64,000 nt of DNA, from NCBI RefSeq assembly GCF_900637635.1, contig NZ_LR134383.1:454501-518500 (forward strand), read 5' to 3'. Below the pieces are notes generated by a model. It saw only the letters and a program-made list of their open reading frames with translations, was not told the origin of the DNA and ran no database searches. The position numbers and the translations under genes were made by a program. Every line of letters begins with the position of its first letter. The stretch's first letter is position 1. Below, one piece after another: positions 38,152 through 48,620 of this stretch. The DNA comes from Legionella jordanis. GTDB taxonomy: Bacteria; Pseudomonadota; Gammaproteobacteria; Legionellales; Legionellaceae.

Positions 38152-38760
38152 TCATTGGGAATTGGGTGAAGGGGGAACATATTCTGAAAAGGTGGAAGAG
38201 GGTTCCCTTTGAATCGTTTTTCTTGCAAAAGGGGGTGGGAAATTCGCATCCGAAAATTCCCTGTCCTGCTGATCATTCAGAGGGGAGCCATTTAGTATTT
38301 TGTTGTAACTGTGATTTACTCTAATACTTTTTTCTTCGCTGTTGCCTGACTTTGGAACTGCATAGTTTGCAATTTTCTCCGCACCCTCAACAGCACCATA
38401 TATGGAGAGGGCTGGTATCATTAACACAGAAACAAAAGCGCCGATAATTGCTGAAACAACCGCTGCAGGCGGACTTAGAACAAGGGTAAAAAGAAAATTA
38501 AGCGATGCAGTGGCGATGATGTATTTTGTATTCTTATTATCATTATTGTTATTATTTTTTAAATTTTGACTTTCCAGGGGAAAAAGCCAGGAAGTGATTT
38601 GATTCGTTAGCCATGAACTGGCATAGATAGCAGCACCCAATACAATCAGTGGAAAGAGCAGAACGGCAAAAGCCACTAAGACTACCGTGAGAGCCACACT
38701 TCCTGCTGAAGTGAATGGTAGTAAAACAAGAGCTGACAAAAATTTTATTAAATTGCGCAT
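38152..38760 (-). CDS. Unknown membrane protein with Asn-repeat linker
   Basis: 202 residues. Two hydrophobic blocks (about 5-60 and 80-125) flank a low-complexity SQNLKNNNNNDNKN linker built of AAT/AAC codons. The C-terminal third is polar with a Pro-rich end (EYVPPSPNSQ). No family is recognised. The 3' side is convergent with the vWA gene. Confidence 0.6.
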   Translation of the reverse strand: MRNLIKFLSALVLLPFTSAGSVALTVVLVAFAVLLFPLIVLGAAIYASSWLTNQITSWLFPLESQNLKNNNNNDNKNTKYIIATASLNFLFTLVLSPPAAVVSAIIGAFVSVLMIPALSIYGAVEGAEKIANYAVPKSGNSEEKSIRVNHSYNKILNGSPLNDQQDREFSDANFPPPFARKTIQREPSSTFSEYVPPSPNSQ

Positions 38761-39097
38761 TATTTCTCTTAAAATAAAATTTTTGCTTACTGTAGCATTT
38801 TAGCCTTAAGAAAATATTAGATTGGATTAATTAATTAAAATATTTTTAATTTCTTAAAGATATTAATGTTCAATCATTTCTGACCATGTCGTCGTTTGAT
38901 CTAGGTTCTTTGATAATAATCCGATATAAACGTCAACCCTCCAATCAGCATGTAACTGGGCATGGCAATTCATCAGATGAATTTCAGCGGAGAAGTTTGG
39001 TTACCGATTTGACAGCGCTTTCAAAAATTTGCAGGATGAGCTCAGGGTTTAAACAAAAAGTCACAGATTAAACTCTGTGACTTTTAAAAGGGACTGA
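38761..39097. other. Intergenic region before ctpA 3' end
   Basis: 337 bases. It holds the ctpA terminator at its right end and an AT-rich stretch likely to be the promoter of the membrane protein gene. A 61-codon plus-strand frame (38886-39071) runs into the terminator and has no ribosome site. Confidence 0.5.
39056..39085 (-). terminator. Terminator of ctpA
   Basis: AAAAGTCACAGA / TCTGTGACTTTT, 12-bp perfect stem with a 6-nt loop, followed by T residues on the minus strand. Confidence 0.85.
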
Positions 39098-40447
39098 TTA
39101 GCGTTTGGCGACTGCTAAACCTTTAAGGATGGTCAAGGCCGCATACAATTGGTAATCCTCATGAAGCAAACCGGCATCGTCTTTCACTGCCAATTGATTG
39201 TTTTGCTCGACTTTGTCCTTATTTTGCAAATGTCCGCTTAAGTCTGCTTCACTGAAACCGGCGAAGGCATCGCTTTTGTCAGCAGCTTTCTCTTTGGGTA
39301 CAGAGATCTCTTCGACAACGATATCTGGAGTAATCCCTTTCGCCTGAATTGAAGTGCCTGACGGAGTGTAGTATAAGGCTGTGGTCAATTTAATACCACG
39401 CTTGTCATCAAGAGGCAAAACAGTTTGCACGGATCCTTTGCCAAAGCTTTGTGTGCCTAAAATTATTGCACGTTTGTTGTCTTTAAGCGCACCGGCAACG
39501 ATTTCAGAAGCAGAGGCTGAGCCATTATTGATCAAAACCACCATGGGTGCATTATTTAAAATATCACCAGGATTAGCCAGAGCAGTAAATTTTGAACCCG
39601 GTAATCGGCCTTGTGTGTAGACGATCAGTTCAGGTTTGCCATTATTATTGGAATCCAGGAAAGCATCAGATACCTGGATGGCTGAGTCCAATAATCCACC
39701 AGGGTTGTTACGTAAATCAAGGATTAGGCCCTTTAGTTTGCCTCCAGCTTCTTGTTTTAATTGGGCGATGGCTTTTTCCATATCATCCCCAGTCATGGCT
39801 TGAAACTGACTCAAACGTATATAACCATAGCCATCATCCAGTAATTTGCTTTTTACGCTTTTTATCATGATTTTTTCTCGTACAAGAGAAAAGACCAGAG
39901 GCTTACTTTCGCCTTTGCGAAGAATCGTTAAGTCCAGAGTAGTTCCTTCTTTACCCCTCATCAAATCAACGGCCTCTTTAAGGCTAATGCCTTGAACGGA
40001 TTGGCTTCCCAATTTGATGATGTAGTCACCAGCCTTGATTCCGGCCTTATATGCGGGAGTGTCCACTAATGGAGTGACCACTTTGACCACGCCATCTTCC
40101 ATTGTAACTTCAATACCTAAACCACCAAACTCGCCGCTGGTTGCGGTTTGCAATTCCTTAAAGGAATCTTCATCCAGGTAAGTTGAGTGAGGATCAAGAC
40201 CATTTAACATGCCCCGAATAGCATTATCAAAAAGCTCTTTATCATCAACCGGTTTTACATAGTATTTTTTGATTTGGCTAATAGCATTGGAAAAGCGTTG
40301 AACATCTTCCATTGGAATCTGTTTGGTAGTTGTGCTGTCATCGCTGGTGCTTGTTTCTTCCTCCGCGGTAAAAGCAGTGGCTGGGAAGATTAAAACAGTT
40401 GTCAGCAAAGCAACTAATGCTTTATAACAAAACCGTTTGTGGTGCAT
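39098..40447 (-). CDS. ctpA: C-terminal processing protease (S41)
   Basis: Periplasmic Ser/Lys protease of 449 residues with a signal peptide (LIFPATAFTAEE). An N-terminal region and a PDZ domain (about 100-180, GLGIEVTMEDGVVKVV) precede the S41 core. The catalytic Ser lies in NNGSASASEIVAGAL, and the Lys in TQSFGKGSVQT. Related proteases trim periplasmic or outer-membrane proteins and regulate peptidoglycan hydrolases, and envC lies directly upstream. Confidence 0.92.
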   Translation of the reverse strand: MHHKRFCYKALVALLTTVLIFPATAFTAEEETSTSDDSTTTKQIPMEDVQRFSNAISQIKKYYVKPVDDKELFDNAIRGMLNGLDPHSTYLDEDSFKELQTATSGEFGGLGIEVTMEDGVVKVVTPLVDTPAYKAGIKAGDYIIKLGSQSVQGISLKEAVDLMRGKEGTTLDLTILRKGESKPLVFSLVREKIMIKSVKSKLLDDGYGYIRLSQFQAMTGDDMEKAIAQLKQEAGGKLKGLILDLRNNPGGLLDSAIQVSDAFLDSNNNGKPELIVYTQGRLPGSKFTALANPGDILNNAPMVVLINNGSASASEIVAGALKDNKRAIILGTQSFGKGSVQTVLPLDDKRGIKLTTALYYTPSGTSIQAKGITPDIVVEEISVPKEKAADKSDAFAGFSEADLSGHLQNKDKVEQNNQLAVKDDAGLLHEDYQLYAALTILKGLAVAKR

Positions 40448-40643
40448 ACTGTTCTCCTTGGTGGATGGCGCGCAACAAGCGGCCAGCTCCGGGTATAATT
40501 GTATATTGCAATATAAGTGCCAAGGCCAAGGCGAGTTCTGTTAAGCAATTCGAATATTAATTAGAGTTATTCAGAATAAGTTAGTAAGTACTTGACTTAT
40601 TAACCCGTGTCAATTCAATCTCATTATTATGCTTAATAAAACT

Positions 40644-41780
40644 CTAGGACAACCAATCAAGCGCTGGAATAGCTTTACCTCGATGTCTTACTTCGAAGTA
40701 TAGTCCGTTTTGTTTCAATCCGCCGCTGTGGCCAACGGTAGCGATTTGCTCACCCTGCGCCACCATGCTTCCCTTTGATTTAAATAGAGATTGATTGTGC
40801 GCATAGAGTGTCATAAAGCCTTGGCCATGATCAATTATTAATAAAAGGCCATAGCCATTAAGCCAATCGCTAAATACAACCTTGCCGGGGTATACGGCAG
40901 TGACAGGCGTACCTTCCACGGCAAAAAATGTCACCCCCTGGTTCATTCGCTGGAAGGCTTTTCTCTCCCCCGTTACTGGATTTGGCAATTTTCGGCGCAT
41001 TTGGGTGAATGGTTTAGTGGCTTGAGTTTGCATGCTTTGAGTGGCTAAATTGGCTAGTAGTCGCGTCAGATTCGTTTTATTGCGCTCAAACTCTTCAAGA
41101 ATGTGTTCCTTAGTTTGAATTTCATTGTTTAGGGATTGGATTACCAGCTCATGATGTTGTTTGTTGCGCTCTAATTCCTTTTGATGATTATTCAAGTCAT
41201 TTTCTAATCGTTGCTGCTCGGCCAATTCAATCTTAAGCGAATCCTGATTTGAAGTGATGCTTTGCCGGGTTGAATCAATCTGGTCAATTATTTTTTGCCT
41301 GGATTGGATGAGATACTGGTAAAAAGTAAGAAGCCGGCTAATCGCATAGGGTTCATCTTGATCAATAAGCCATTTAATGGGCTGGTACTCACCCGTTCGG
41401 TAGCGCGTGCGTACGTGATCGGCCAGTAATTTCTGTTGAGTGGCCAATTGATTATTCAAATCATTAAGATTTTGCTGCAGTTGCTTAATCTTTTGCTGCT
41501 TGGATGACATTTCAGTTTGAGTTTTCCGCAGCTGGCGAATTCCTTCACTGATTTGTTTTTCAGTTTCGGCCAACTCCAGGGTTAAGGCTCCTCTTTTATC
41601 GTTAACCGTGGAGAGATTTTTTTTTAGTTGGCTGATTTCATTATCCAGCCTTTGCAGTTTGGTCCTTGTTTGCACGATGCTGACATTTTCAGACCAAACA
41701 TCAGCTGTTATGCAAAGCCATAATATTAAAAAAAGATTGAACCAGCTTAATAAGAAATGTCTGTTATTAATTGCTGTCAT
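40644..41780 (-). CDS. envC: Murein hydrolase activator EnvC-like
   Basis: 378 residues: signal peptide (about 10-30), a long coiled coil (about 33-240) rich in Gln, Leu and Lys, and a C-terminal M23/LytM domain with TVGHSGGLKQNGLYFEVRHRG. Such proteins activate amidases during cell division in the periplasm. The start overlaps the gpmI stop by 4 nt (ATGA), so the two are co-translated. The gpmI-envC-ctpA order is common in proteobacteria. Confidence 0.9.
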   Translation of the reverse strand: MTAINNRHFLLSWFNLFLILWLCITADVWSENVSIVQTRTKLQRLDNEISQLKKNLSTVNDKRGALTLELAETEKQISEGIRQLRKTQTEMSSKQQKIKQLQQNLNDLNNQLATQQKLLADHVRTRYRTGEYQPIKWLIDQDEPYAISRLLTFYQYLIQSRQKIIDQIDSTRQSITSNQDSLKIELAEQQRLENDLNNHQKELERNKQHHELVIQSLNNEIQTKEHILEEFERNKTNLTRLLANLATQSMQTQATKPFTQMRRKLPNPVTGERKAFQRMNQGVTFFAVEGTPVTAVYPGKVVFSDWLNGYGLLLIIDHGQGFMTLYAHNQSLFKSKGSMVAQGEQIATVGHSGGLKQNGLYFEVRHRGKAIPALDWLS

Positions 41781-43318
41781 TCATTTTCCACCAATAACGC
41801 TTGTCCAGTCATTTCAGAAGGTTGTTCAATATTCAATAAAGCCAGAATGGTAGGGGCAATGTCAATTAAACTTCCCTCCTGCCGTATGAAATGAAAGCGC
41901 CGTTTACCATCAATAAAGAGTAAAGGGACAGGTTGTGACGTATGCGCAGTATGTGCTTGGGTCGTTTGTTCATCAAACATGGTTTCAGCATTGCCGTGAT
42001 CAGCTGTAATAAGCAGCACCCCCCCTTTATTTAAAACCGCTTGCCCCACTTCCTTTAAGCATTCATCCAAACATTCAATGGCTTTTACAGCGGCGTTAAA
42101 GTCACCTGTGTGTCCGACCATATCGGCATTGGCGTAATTGCAGATGACTACGTCATAAGCTTCGCTTTCAAGGGCATTTACTAAGGTTCGGGTAAGAGCC
42201 GGAGCACTCATCTCGGGCAGCAAATCATAAGTGGCAACAGGTGGGGAGGGGATAAGAATCCGATCCTCATTTGGAAAGATTTGTTCAGAACCACCGCTAA
42301 AGAAAAAGGTCACATGCGCATATTTCTCAGTTTCTGCGATTCGCAACTGGCTCAAACCTTCATTCGCTAAAACCTCTCCCAAAGTGTTATGTAGTATCAT
42401 GGGAGGAAAGGCGCATTCAGTAAGCAAATGTTTTGAGTAGCGAGTCATGCTAACAAAATGAGCTAAAGCTGGTTGGTGCGCTCGAATGAACCCGTCAAAA
42501 GACTCATCAATAAATGCCCTTGTCAGCTGCCGGGCGCGATCGGCACGAAAATTAAAGAAAAAGATGGCATCACCTTCTTCAATCGGTTCAAAACCAGCAA
42601 TTACCGTAGGTGGAATAAATTCATCGAATTTATTTTCGGCATAAAAAAATTCAATGGCTGCTTCAGGGGTTTCAAATTGATAATGGCTTTCTCCCTCAGT
42701 AAGCATTTTATATACAGGGGCAAGACGTTCCCATCGTTGATCCCTATCCATTGCAAAATATCTTCCTGTTATGGAACAAATTTGAGCTATGGGATGTTTT
42801 TCTAATACTTGCTTGAGGAGCGCTATGCTGCCTAGCGCGCTCTGGGGCGGGGTGTCGCGTCCATCCAAAAATAAATGCAAGCAAACCTGGTTGAATTCGA
42901 GTTCATGGCAAAGGGCTAAAAAAGCAAATAGATGATTTTCATGACTATGAACTCCACCTGAGGAGAGTAAGCCCATGACGTGCAAATTCTTCCCTTGTTG
43001 CTTCATGTCCTGGATTAACTCGAGAAAGACTGGATTGTTGGCAAACTCGCCACTGGCAATGGCTTCATTAATGCGGGTAAAATCTTGTGGAATAACCCGG
43101 CCTGCGCCAATATGCATGTGCCCCACTTCTGAATTGCCCATTTGTTTATCAGGCAAGCCAACCTGGTGGCCTGATGCGTCCAGAAGAATATGAGGGCATG
43201 AACTCCACCATTCATCCCATTGGGGGGTATTGGCAGAGGCAATGGCATTATTGGCTCGTTCTTCCCGATATCCCCAACCGTCAAGAATAACCAGGACGAG
43301 TGGTGTGTTGTTATTCAT
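41777..43318 (-). CDS. gpmI: Phosphoglycerate mutase, cofactor-independent
   Basis: Interconverts 2- and 3-phosphoglycerate with two Mn ions. Ser nucleophile in KQMGNSEVGHMHIGAGRV, metal ligands in LITADHGNAETM, and VVICNYANADMVGHTG are all intact. 513 residues is the usual length. Confidence 0.95.
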   Translation of the reverse strand: MNNNTPLVLVILDGWGYREERANNAIASANTPQWDEWWSSCPHILLDASGHQVGLPDKQMGNSEVGHMHIGAGRVIPQDFTRINEAIASGEFANNPVFLELIQDMKQQGKNLHVMGLLSSGGVHSHENHLFAFLALCHELEFNQVCLHLFLDGRDTPPQSALGSIALLKQVLEKHPIAQICSITGRYFAMDRDQRWERLAPVYKMLTEGESHYQFETPEAAIEFFYAENKFDEFIPPTVIAGFEPIEEGDAIFFFNFRADRARQLTRAFIDESFDGFIRAHQPALAHFVSMTRYSKHLLTECAFPPMILHNTLGEVLANEGLSQLRIAETEKYAHVTFFFSGGSEQIFPNEDRILIPSPPVATYDLLPEMSAPALTRTLVNALESEAYDVVICNYANADMVGHTGDFNAAVKAIECLDECLKEVGQAVLNKGGVLLITADHGNAETMFDEQTTQAHTAHTSQPVPLLFIDGKRRFHFIRQEGSLIDIAPTILALLNIEQPSEMTGQALLVENE

Positions 43319-43533
43319 GAAAATCTCTTTAGATCAAAAGTTAGATTATATACTTCTTTTAAGATCCAAAAAGATTGTTTGCAAAAATATTCACATCCCT
43401 GTGAGTCGCCAGGCTTGGCTATCCTTGCGTTATTTCATTTGGCTCAATAGAACAGTCATTGGTAATGGAACTGCAAATAAAACTCGCTTCCATCCTCTTT
43501 TGGTTTATTTGCAGCTTTGATAGGGGTTGTCGA

Positions 43534-45555
43534 TTAAGGTTTCATTTCCCTGGCTTCTTCAACATCCAATAAATCCGGTTGATGTTTGCGCAGAAATTGG
43601 TTAATACCATTGTTGACCTTTTGTTGGAAATATGGAATCGCACGTTCAGGTTTAATCATCAGCATGAAACTTTTCAATTCTTTAAATTGGTAGTCAGGAA
43701 GCTTATCGATATGAGACATAAACGCTGCTTCAATCTGTGCTTTCATTGAATTATCAAGTTCAATGGTTTCTCCTAGTGGATTTACTATCCTCATGTCTTC
43801 TAAATGATCATGAAGTAGTTGGCGCATCATTGAGCGCAAATATTTTTCCAGTATTCCATCCGCCTTACTGGCAAAAAATTGATTGACCTGAGTGATCATG
43901 AACTCGCCCAGATGTTTGGGATCGAAGTCTTCAGCTAAGTAACTGGTTTTTAAATATTCAGTTAAGGGCCCTAAGTAAATAAAACCAAAATGGTTAAACT
44001 GATCCTTGAAATTGCTTTGTTCAATGTAATCGCGGATATTCGGATATACTTCGGTTGTAAACTCAGCATAGAGTGCTGGTGTGGGACGATTAAAATAATT
44101 CGATAATTTTTTGCCGATTTGCACAGCCAAATCGTCTTGTTTCAGCATAAGCAGCGCATTCATCTGTGTGGCTGATAATTTTTTAGTAAATTTATCCCGC
44201 ACATACAAAAAGATGGAATTTTGTTCATTTGTCGTCAAATGAGATGTTTCAGGATGCTGCTGCATGACCCGGATAATAAATAGGCACAGTTGATATTCAT
44301 TGGAATTTTTATCCTGGCTTTGTCTATTCAGTTCATGAATTAAACCGGCAATGTTCTTGAATAACTTCTCGTTTGTACTCTCCCCGCCTTCAATTTCAGC
44401 CATTATAGCAATAATGCGATGATGATCTTCTTGCGAAATATGCGTTTCCTTAAGGCTTGATTGATTATCTTGGCTTTGTTTGACTTCTTCAGGGAAGCGA
44501 GCCACTTTACTCAATCTTTTTAAATCTTTTTTTAATTCAACAGCTGACTGTTTAGGGTCAGCGAGCTCAATAACTAAAGGGGTGATCGAATCTCTCATAA
44601 CTGAATCCAAACGCTGCATCATGAGGTCCAGTTCGGTTTTTAAACCCACTAGATTCTTAAAACCCAATTGTACTGCCAAAGCTTCAGCCAAAGTTGAGAG
44701 ATTTGAACATTTTAAAGCAGTAAGCAGCGCCAACATAACCGCTAATTGTTGATTTCTGATCTTTGCATCTTCAAGTAATGAGATGAATTTTTCCTTTAAA
44801 ACTTTAGGAAAAGCCGTATTGGAATGTTTGAACAAAGTAAATGAGCTTTGAGTTGGTGCCTTATCCAGAAATGCTTTCACTATCTCTACATAATGCTGCC
44901 ATTTCCGAGGAATTGTCGTTGAGTCGCCATAATAAATTTGTGAAAACGAATCACGTTCAGCTTCATTGAAACTGTCGTCTAAGGCGCAATGGATCAGTTT
45001 ATTACGAAAGCGCTGGACATAAGTTTTATAGCCAGCATTAGCTTGCTTATAGTTTTCTATATCTCTGCTTCTTGGAATGTTTAACGAGGCTTTATACTGA
45101 TACACCTCATCTCTGCTGACTCGGTTTTCTTCCCGAAGCTTATTGATAGTTGGTTCAGATAATAAAAAATTTTCTTGCCTTAAATGCTCAATTAACTCGT
45201 CTTTTTTGTAATGTTTATACAATAAAACGTCTTCTAAATGGCTAATGAATTTCTGTAGCCGTCCTATGGCGGTGTTGTAGAAGCGATCGGCTTTGGAATG
45301 CATGACATTGCCATTAGGGGAACATTGTTCCCTTAATTGCTCCATGAGCATTTGCATATTGAATGCGGCTACTAAATCCAATTCTTGGACCTTGTCGCTA
45401 ATGAGAAGTTCATGCAGGGTAGCCAATGACATGAGTTCTGGTTTTTGAGCTAAAATATTGCCGTATTTTTTTATCAGTTCATTCGGATAGCTAAGAAAAC
45501 TGGCAATATCTCCACCTCGAAGACGTTCAATGTATGAATCTAAGACACTGGGCAT
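43534..45555 (-). CDS. Large unknown protein, candidate Dot/Icm substrate
   Basis: 673 residues, mostly helical by eye and rich in Leu, Lys, Glu and Gln, without a signal peptide, membrane segment or recognised domain. The C-terminus ends in DVEEAREMKP, a short acidic stretch that could act as a Dot/Icm signal. It lies between the housekeeping genes gpmI and uppS, with its own 5' region. An effector is inferred from size and composition only. Confidence 0.6.
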   Translation of the reverse strand: MPSVLDSYIERLRGGDIASFLSYPNELIKKYGNILAQKPELMSLATLHELLISDKVQELDLVAAFNMQMLMEQLREQCSPNGNVMHSKADRFYNTAIGRLQKFISHLEDVLLYKHYKKDELIEHLRQENFLLSEPTINKLREENRVSRDEVYQYKASLNIPRSRDIENYKQANAGYKTYVQRFRNKLIHCALDDSFNEAERDSFSQIYYGDSTTIPRKWQHYVEIVKAFLDKAPTQSSFTLFKHSNTAFPKVLKEKFISLLEDAKIRNQQLAVMLALLTALKCSNLSTLAEALAVQLGFKNLVGLKTELDLMMQRLDSVMRDSITPLVIELADPKQSAVELKKDLKRLSKVARFPEEVKQSQDNQSSLKETHISQEDHHRIIAIMAEIEGGESTNEKLFKNIAGLIHELNRQSQDKNSNEYQLCLFIIRVMQQHPETSHLTTNEQNSIFLYVRDKFTKKLSATQMNALLMLKQDDLAVQIGKKLSNYFNRPTPALYAEFTTEVYPNIRDYIEQSNFKDQFNHFGFIYLGPLTEYLKTSYLAEDFDPKHLGEFMITQVNQFFASKADGILEKYLRSMMRQLLHDHLEDMRIVNPLGETIELDNSMKAQIEAAFMSHIDKLPDYQFKELKSFMLMIKPERAIPYFQQKVNNGINQFLRKHQPDLLDVEEAREMKP

Positions 45556-45728
45556 GTTCGTCTCTCAATAATAAATCTATATACAATTTGGTCAATTCTA
45601 AATCTTTTGGTGCTGAAATGTTATGGGTAAATTTACCCATGGCTCTAATTTAAGAGCTCATCGAAAAGAGATTGCTACTTAATATTTTTCCTCAAAGAGG
45701 TTAGACTATCCCCCATTTTTATGATTGG

Positions 45729-46463
45729 GTGCTTCGGTTGACTGAAATACTACCTAAACACATTGCCATTGTTATGGATGGCAATGGTCGATGGGCTTTA
45801 AGTCGTGGTTTGCTCAGAGTGGAAGGGCATCGTGCTGGGGTTGAGGCAGTAAAAACGGTCATTCGTTGTTGTCTGGAAACCGGCATACCGATTTTGAGTC
45901 TCTTTGCATTCAGCAGTGAAAATTGGTCTCGCCCAAGCAACGAGGTGGAGTTTTTAATGCAACTCTTCATTGATGCACTTGGTCACGAAGTCAAAGAGTT
46001 GCATCAACACGGAATTCGCCTGCGATTTACTGGCGACAGAAATGGTCTTTCACAAAAACTGCAAGAGCAAATGCAGGCTGCAGAAAAATTAACCGCTGAA
46101 AATAATCGTTTAACGCTGAACGTAGTTGTCAACTACGGCGGGAAATGGGATATTGTACAGGCTACAAAAACCATTGCGAGACAGATCCTTGCAGGACAAT
46201 TGAAGCCAGAAGACATTGATGAATCTCTGATAAGTAATGCATTGAGCACACATGATTTGCCTGATCCAGATTTGTTTATTCGTACCAGTGGTGAGCAAAG
46301 GATCAGCAATTTTTTCCTCTGGCAATTGGCATACACGGAATTGCATTTTACTGACATCCATTGGCCTGATTTCAACGTCGAAGAGTTTAGAAAAGCATTG
46401 GATAGTTTCAGCCAACGCGAACGGCGCTATGGCAAAACTTCCCAGCAAATAGGAAAGGGATAA
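45729..46463 (+). CDS. uppS: Undecaprenyl diphosphate synthase
   Basis: Cis-prenyltransferase of 244 residues that makes the C55 lipid carrier for peptidoglycan and LPS. The N-terminal catalytic motif is [24 protein letters not shown] and [19 protein letters not shown] follow. The start is GTG. It leads the envelope cluster. No dxr gene is present beside it, unlike the enterobacterial order. Confidence 0.95.
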   Translation: MLRLTEILPKHIAIVMDGNGRWALSRGLLRVEGHRAGVEAVKTVIRCCLETGIPILSLFAFSSENWSRPSNEVEFLMQLFIDALGHEVKELHQHGIRLRFTGDRNGLSQKLQEQMQAAEKLTAENNRLTLNVVVNYGGKWDIVQATKTIARQILAGQLKPEDIDESLISNALSTHDLPDPDLFIRTSGEQRISNFFLWQLAYTELHFTDIHWPDFNVEEFRKALDSFSQRERRYGKTSQQIGKG

Positions 46464-46464
46464 T

Positions 46465-47262
46465 ATGTTTAGACAGCGACTTTTAACAACACTGATTCTC
46501 GTTCCTTTAGTTCTTATCATTCTTTTTTATGGGAATAATATCGTTTTTACGAGCATTATATTGTTGTTAATCTGGGGTTGTGCCCAAGAATGGCTGTCTT
46601 TAATACCCCTGCAAACAGCATGGTTAAGACTGGCATACATAGTATTGACTTTAGTTTTTGTTTGGCTCGCGCATTATGGTTTTGAGTATTGGCTTACTGT
46701 CAATTTGATTCTTTGGGCTTTCATTTTTATTGCTGAACTAACCTTTCCCAAGTCACAAATCGCTTGGGGTTTTCCTCTGGTTATAGGCTTAGTCGGATTC
46801 ATTGTTTTAGCTGTTTTTGCAGAAAGCTTGATTACTATCCATGCGATGAATCAAGGAAAAGTATTGATTCTTTATTTGCTTCTTCTAGTGTGGGCAGCCG
46901 ATATCGGCGCGTATTTGGTTGGGAAGCAATGGGGCAAGCACAAATTAATTCCCCTGGTTAGTCCTGGTAAAACAATTGAAGGAACTTTGGGCGGTTTTTT
47001 ACTGTCCATGCTCGTAGCCTTAGTAGGTTACTTGTATTTTCGTCCTGTGCAGCCTTTAAATTGGTTTATTATTGCGATAATTACAACTTTAATTTCAGTG
47101 GTTGGGGATTTATTCATTAGCATTCTGAAAAGAAGAGCTAAACTGAAAGATACCGGGAACATTTTACCGGGTCATGGAGGCATATTGGATCGTTTGGATA
47201 GTCTATTAGCAGCCTCCCCCGTATTCTATTGTGGCTTAATGGTTTTAGCGCCTGGATTATAA
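46465..47262 (+). CDS. cdsA: Phosphatidate cytidylyltransferase
   Basis: Makes CDP-diacylglycerol from CTP and phosphatidate. Multi-helix membrane protein of 265 residues that ends with the CdsA signature LKRRAKLKDTGNILPGHGG and ILDRLDSL. It supplies substrate to PssA (20465-21217). It begins 1 nt after the uppS stop. Confidence 0.95.
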   Translation: MFRQRLLTTLILVPLVLIILFYGNNIVFTSIILLLIWGCAQEWLSLIPLQTAWLRLAYIVLTLVFVWLAHYGFEYWLTVNLILWAFIFIAELTFPKSQIAWGFPLVIGLVGFIVLAVFAESLITIHAMNQGKVLILYLLLLVWAADIGAYLVGKQWGKHKLIPLVSPGKTIEGTLGGFLLSMLVALVGYLYFRPVQPLNWFIIAIITTLISVVGDLFISILKRRAKLKDTGNILPGHGGILDRLDSLLAASPVFYCGLMVLAPGL

Positions 47263-47264
47263 TT

Positions 47265-48620
47265 ATGCTGCTGACGCTATTTTATTTTTTTCTGGCCTTA
47301 TTTGTTTTGGTTACTGTTCATGAATATGGACACTTCCTGATGGCCCGATTATGCGGTGTTAAGGTTCTTCGCTTTTCTTTTGGTTTTGGCAAAGTGCTCG
47401 CTCGCTGGCACGATAAAAAGGGGACCGAATACGCCTGGTCGTTATTTCCTCTGGGCGGCTATGTCAAAATGCTCGATGAAAATGAAGAGGAAGTAGCAGC
47501 GCATGAGCGCCACCTGGCCTTTAACAATAAATCAGTATGGGCCCGCATTCTCATTGTCATAGCAGGGCCATTGTTTAATTTCCTGTTTGCCTTTTTAGCC
47601 TTGTGGCTTGTATTGATCATTGGCATTAAGTCCTTAGCGCCAATGATTGATGAGGTGAAACCCGGAAGCATAGCTGCGCAAGCTGGGCTTCAAGCAAAAG
47701 AAGAAATTGTAAGCTTGAACGATAAAAATATTTCAAGTTGGCGCGATTTCCAATTTGCTTTAATGCCGCTCCTTGGCAGTTCAGAATCAATTAAACTTAA
47801 AGTCAAGTCTCTTGAAAATGGCACAATTAAAACACTCCATTTGCCCCTGGAAGATTGGAATCTAAATACTAAGAATCCCGATCCGTTGGGCAGTTTGGGA
47901 ATAGTGCCTTTTATTCCCAGTGTTCCTCCCATTGTTGGTGAGGTTGTGGAAAACTCACCGGCTGCTGCAGTTGGTATCAAAGCGGGTGATTTCATTCAAA
48001 CGATGAATAATAAACCGGTTCATGACTGGCTTGATCTGGTTAACTACGTAAGACTGCATCCTGGAGGCGCCTTGGATTTGTCGATTAAAAGGCAAGGAAA
48101 ACAGCTCAATTTGACTGTACAAATTGCTGCTAAAGAGGGTCAGGATGGCCAACAGCAGGGATTTTTGGGCTTACGCTCTGAAAAGGTGGATTGGCCTTCA
48201 AAATGGCTGCGTGTTCAAAGACAGGGACCCATAGAGGCTGTAGGTACAGCTCTCATGCAAACCACTGAATTAACTGGCGCTACGTTCTCTTTAATTGGTC
48301 GTTTAGCGACTGGAAAACTGGGACTTAAAAGCATTAGTGGCCCTGTTGGGATTGCGCAAGGAGCTGGAGAATCTGCCCGCAGTGGGCTAGCGTATTACCT
48401 GTCGTTTTTGGCTCTGGTCAGCATTAGTCTTGGTGTTCTTAATCTTTTGCCGATTCCTATGCTCGATGGTGGCCATCTTTTATATTATTTGTTTGAAATT
48501 GTTAGAGGAAAGCCTCTGTCTGATGAAATTAGGTCTCTAGGAATTTATTTGGGCTTGGTTTTTTTGGCTGTCTTGATGGTGTTGGCACTAAGTAATGACT
48601 TGTCTCGTCTCATTAGCTAA
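47265..48620 (+). CDS. rseP: Site-2 protease RseP
   Basis: Inner-membrane zinc protease of 451 residues. The zinc motif HEYGH is at residues 19-23 in the first helix. Two PDZ domains follow (about 110-290), and the third-ligand motif NLLPIPMLDGGH lies near the C-terminus. The ATG at 47265 is chosen, because a longer frame starting at 47229 would overlap cdsA. It completes the uppS-cdsA-rseP unit. Confidence 0.95.
   Translation: MLLTLFYFFLALFVLVTVHEYGHFLMARLCGVKVLRFSFGFGKVLARWHDKKGTEYAWSLFPLGGYVKMLDENEEEVAAHERHLAFNNKSVWARILIVIAGPLFNFLFAFLALWLVLIIGIKSLAPMIDEVKPGSIAAQAGLQAKEEIVSLNDKNISSWRDFQFALMPLLGSSESIKLKVKSLENGTIKTLHLPLEDWNLNTKNPDPLGSLGIVPFIPSVPPIVGEVVENSPAAAVGIKAGDFIQTMNNKPVHDWLDLVNYVRLHPGGALDLSIKRQGKQLNLTVQIAAKEGQDGQQQGFLGLRSEKVDWPSKWLRVQRQGPIEAVGTALMQTTELTGATFSLIGRLATGKLGLKSISGPVGIAQGAGESARSGLAYYLSFLALVSISLGVLNLLPIPMLDGGHLLYYLFEIVRGKPLSDEIRSLGIYLGLVFLAVLMVLALSNDLSRLIS

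Noticed and set aside
38886..39071. Plus-strand 61-codon frame before ctpA
   Set aside because: No ribosome site, unlikely composition, and it ends inside the ctpA terminator hairpin.
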